A stretch of 37,009 bases of DNA from positions 1 through 37,009 of the forward strand of contig JAIDRX010000032.1 of assembly GCA_029061495.1 (NCBI GenBank), read 5' to 3'. The translations under genes were made by a program, and so were the position numbers. Below the pieces are notes generated by a model. That model was not told the DNA's origin and made no database searches. It saw only the letters and a list, made by a program, of their open reading frames with translations. This document shows positions 36,952-37,009 of this stretch, one piece after another. The first letter of the stretch is position 1. Every line of letters begins with the position of its first letter. The stretch is from Clostridia bacterium (lineage in GTDB: Bacteria; Bacillota; Clostridia; Christensenellales; Borkfalkiaceae).

Positions 36952-37009
36952 CGCCCCGGGGGGGGGGGGGGGGGGCGCGGGGGGGGGTGGTTTTTTTTTT
37001 TTTGGGGTT
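36952..37009. other. Low-complexity contig end, probable sequencing/assembly artefact
   Basis: CCCC followed by poly-G runs and poly-T at the extreme end of the window. Confidence 0.8.

Overview
The window is a low-to-mid-GC bacterial chromosome segment, Firmicutes/Clostridia-like by gene content. Most of it is core genes: a trimeric [FeFe]-hydrogenase operon, an NSS transporter, rex, a ROK kinase, dut, nrdG/nrdD with NrdR boxes, rplL/rplJ/rplA/rplK, nusG, secE, rpmG, the feo locus with a DtxR-type regulator, prfA, a DUF1385-PrmC fusion, rpmE, cardiolipin synthase, a Cof-type HAD phosphatase, YfcE and a DUF5050-like lipoprotein. The unusual content is three intergenic cassette arrays: about 7085-8078 (+), 13640-14726 (-) and 18574-19950 (-). 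Together they hold 14 cassettes at about 190-199 bp spacing. Each cassette has (i) a sigma70-type promoter (-35, 17 or 18 bp spacer, -10); (ii) a constant AAAGGG leader; (iii) a hypervariable, stop-free 36-39 codon segment with a constant frame (WLR[S/T]G....A....Y[L/I]SGxG........LAVRPAL), which resembles DUF6273/C-type-lectin or DGR variable regions. Each array ends in a conserved, apparently structured RNA element whose helices covary among the three copies. No full-length expressed gene, reverse transcriptase or recombinase for these cassettes is in the window. I propose a cassette-type diversification or variable-RNA system that I do not recognise. The third array splits the normally contiguous rplKA-rplJL cluster.
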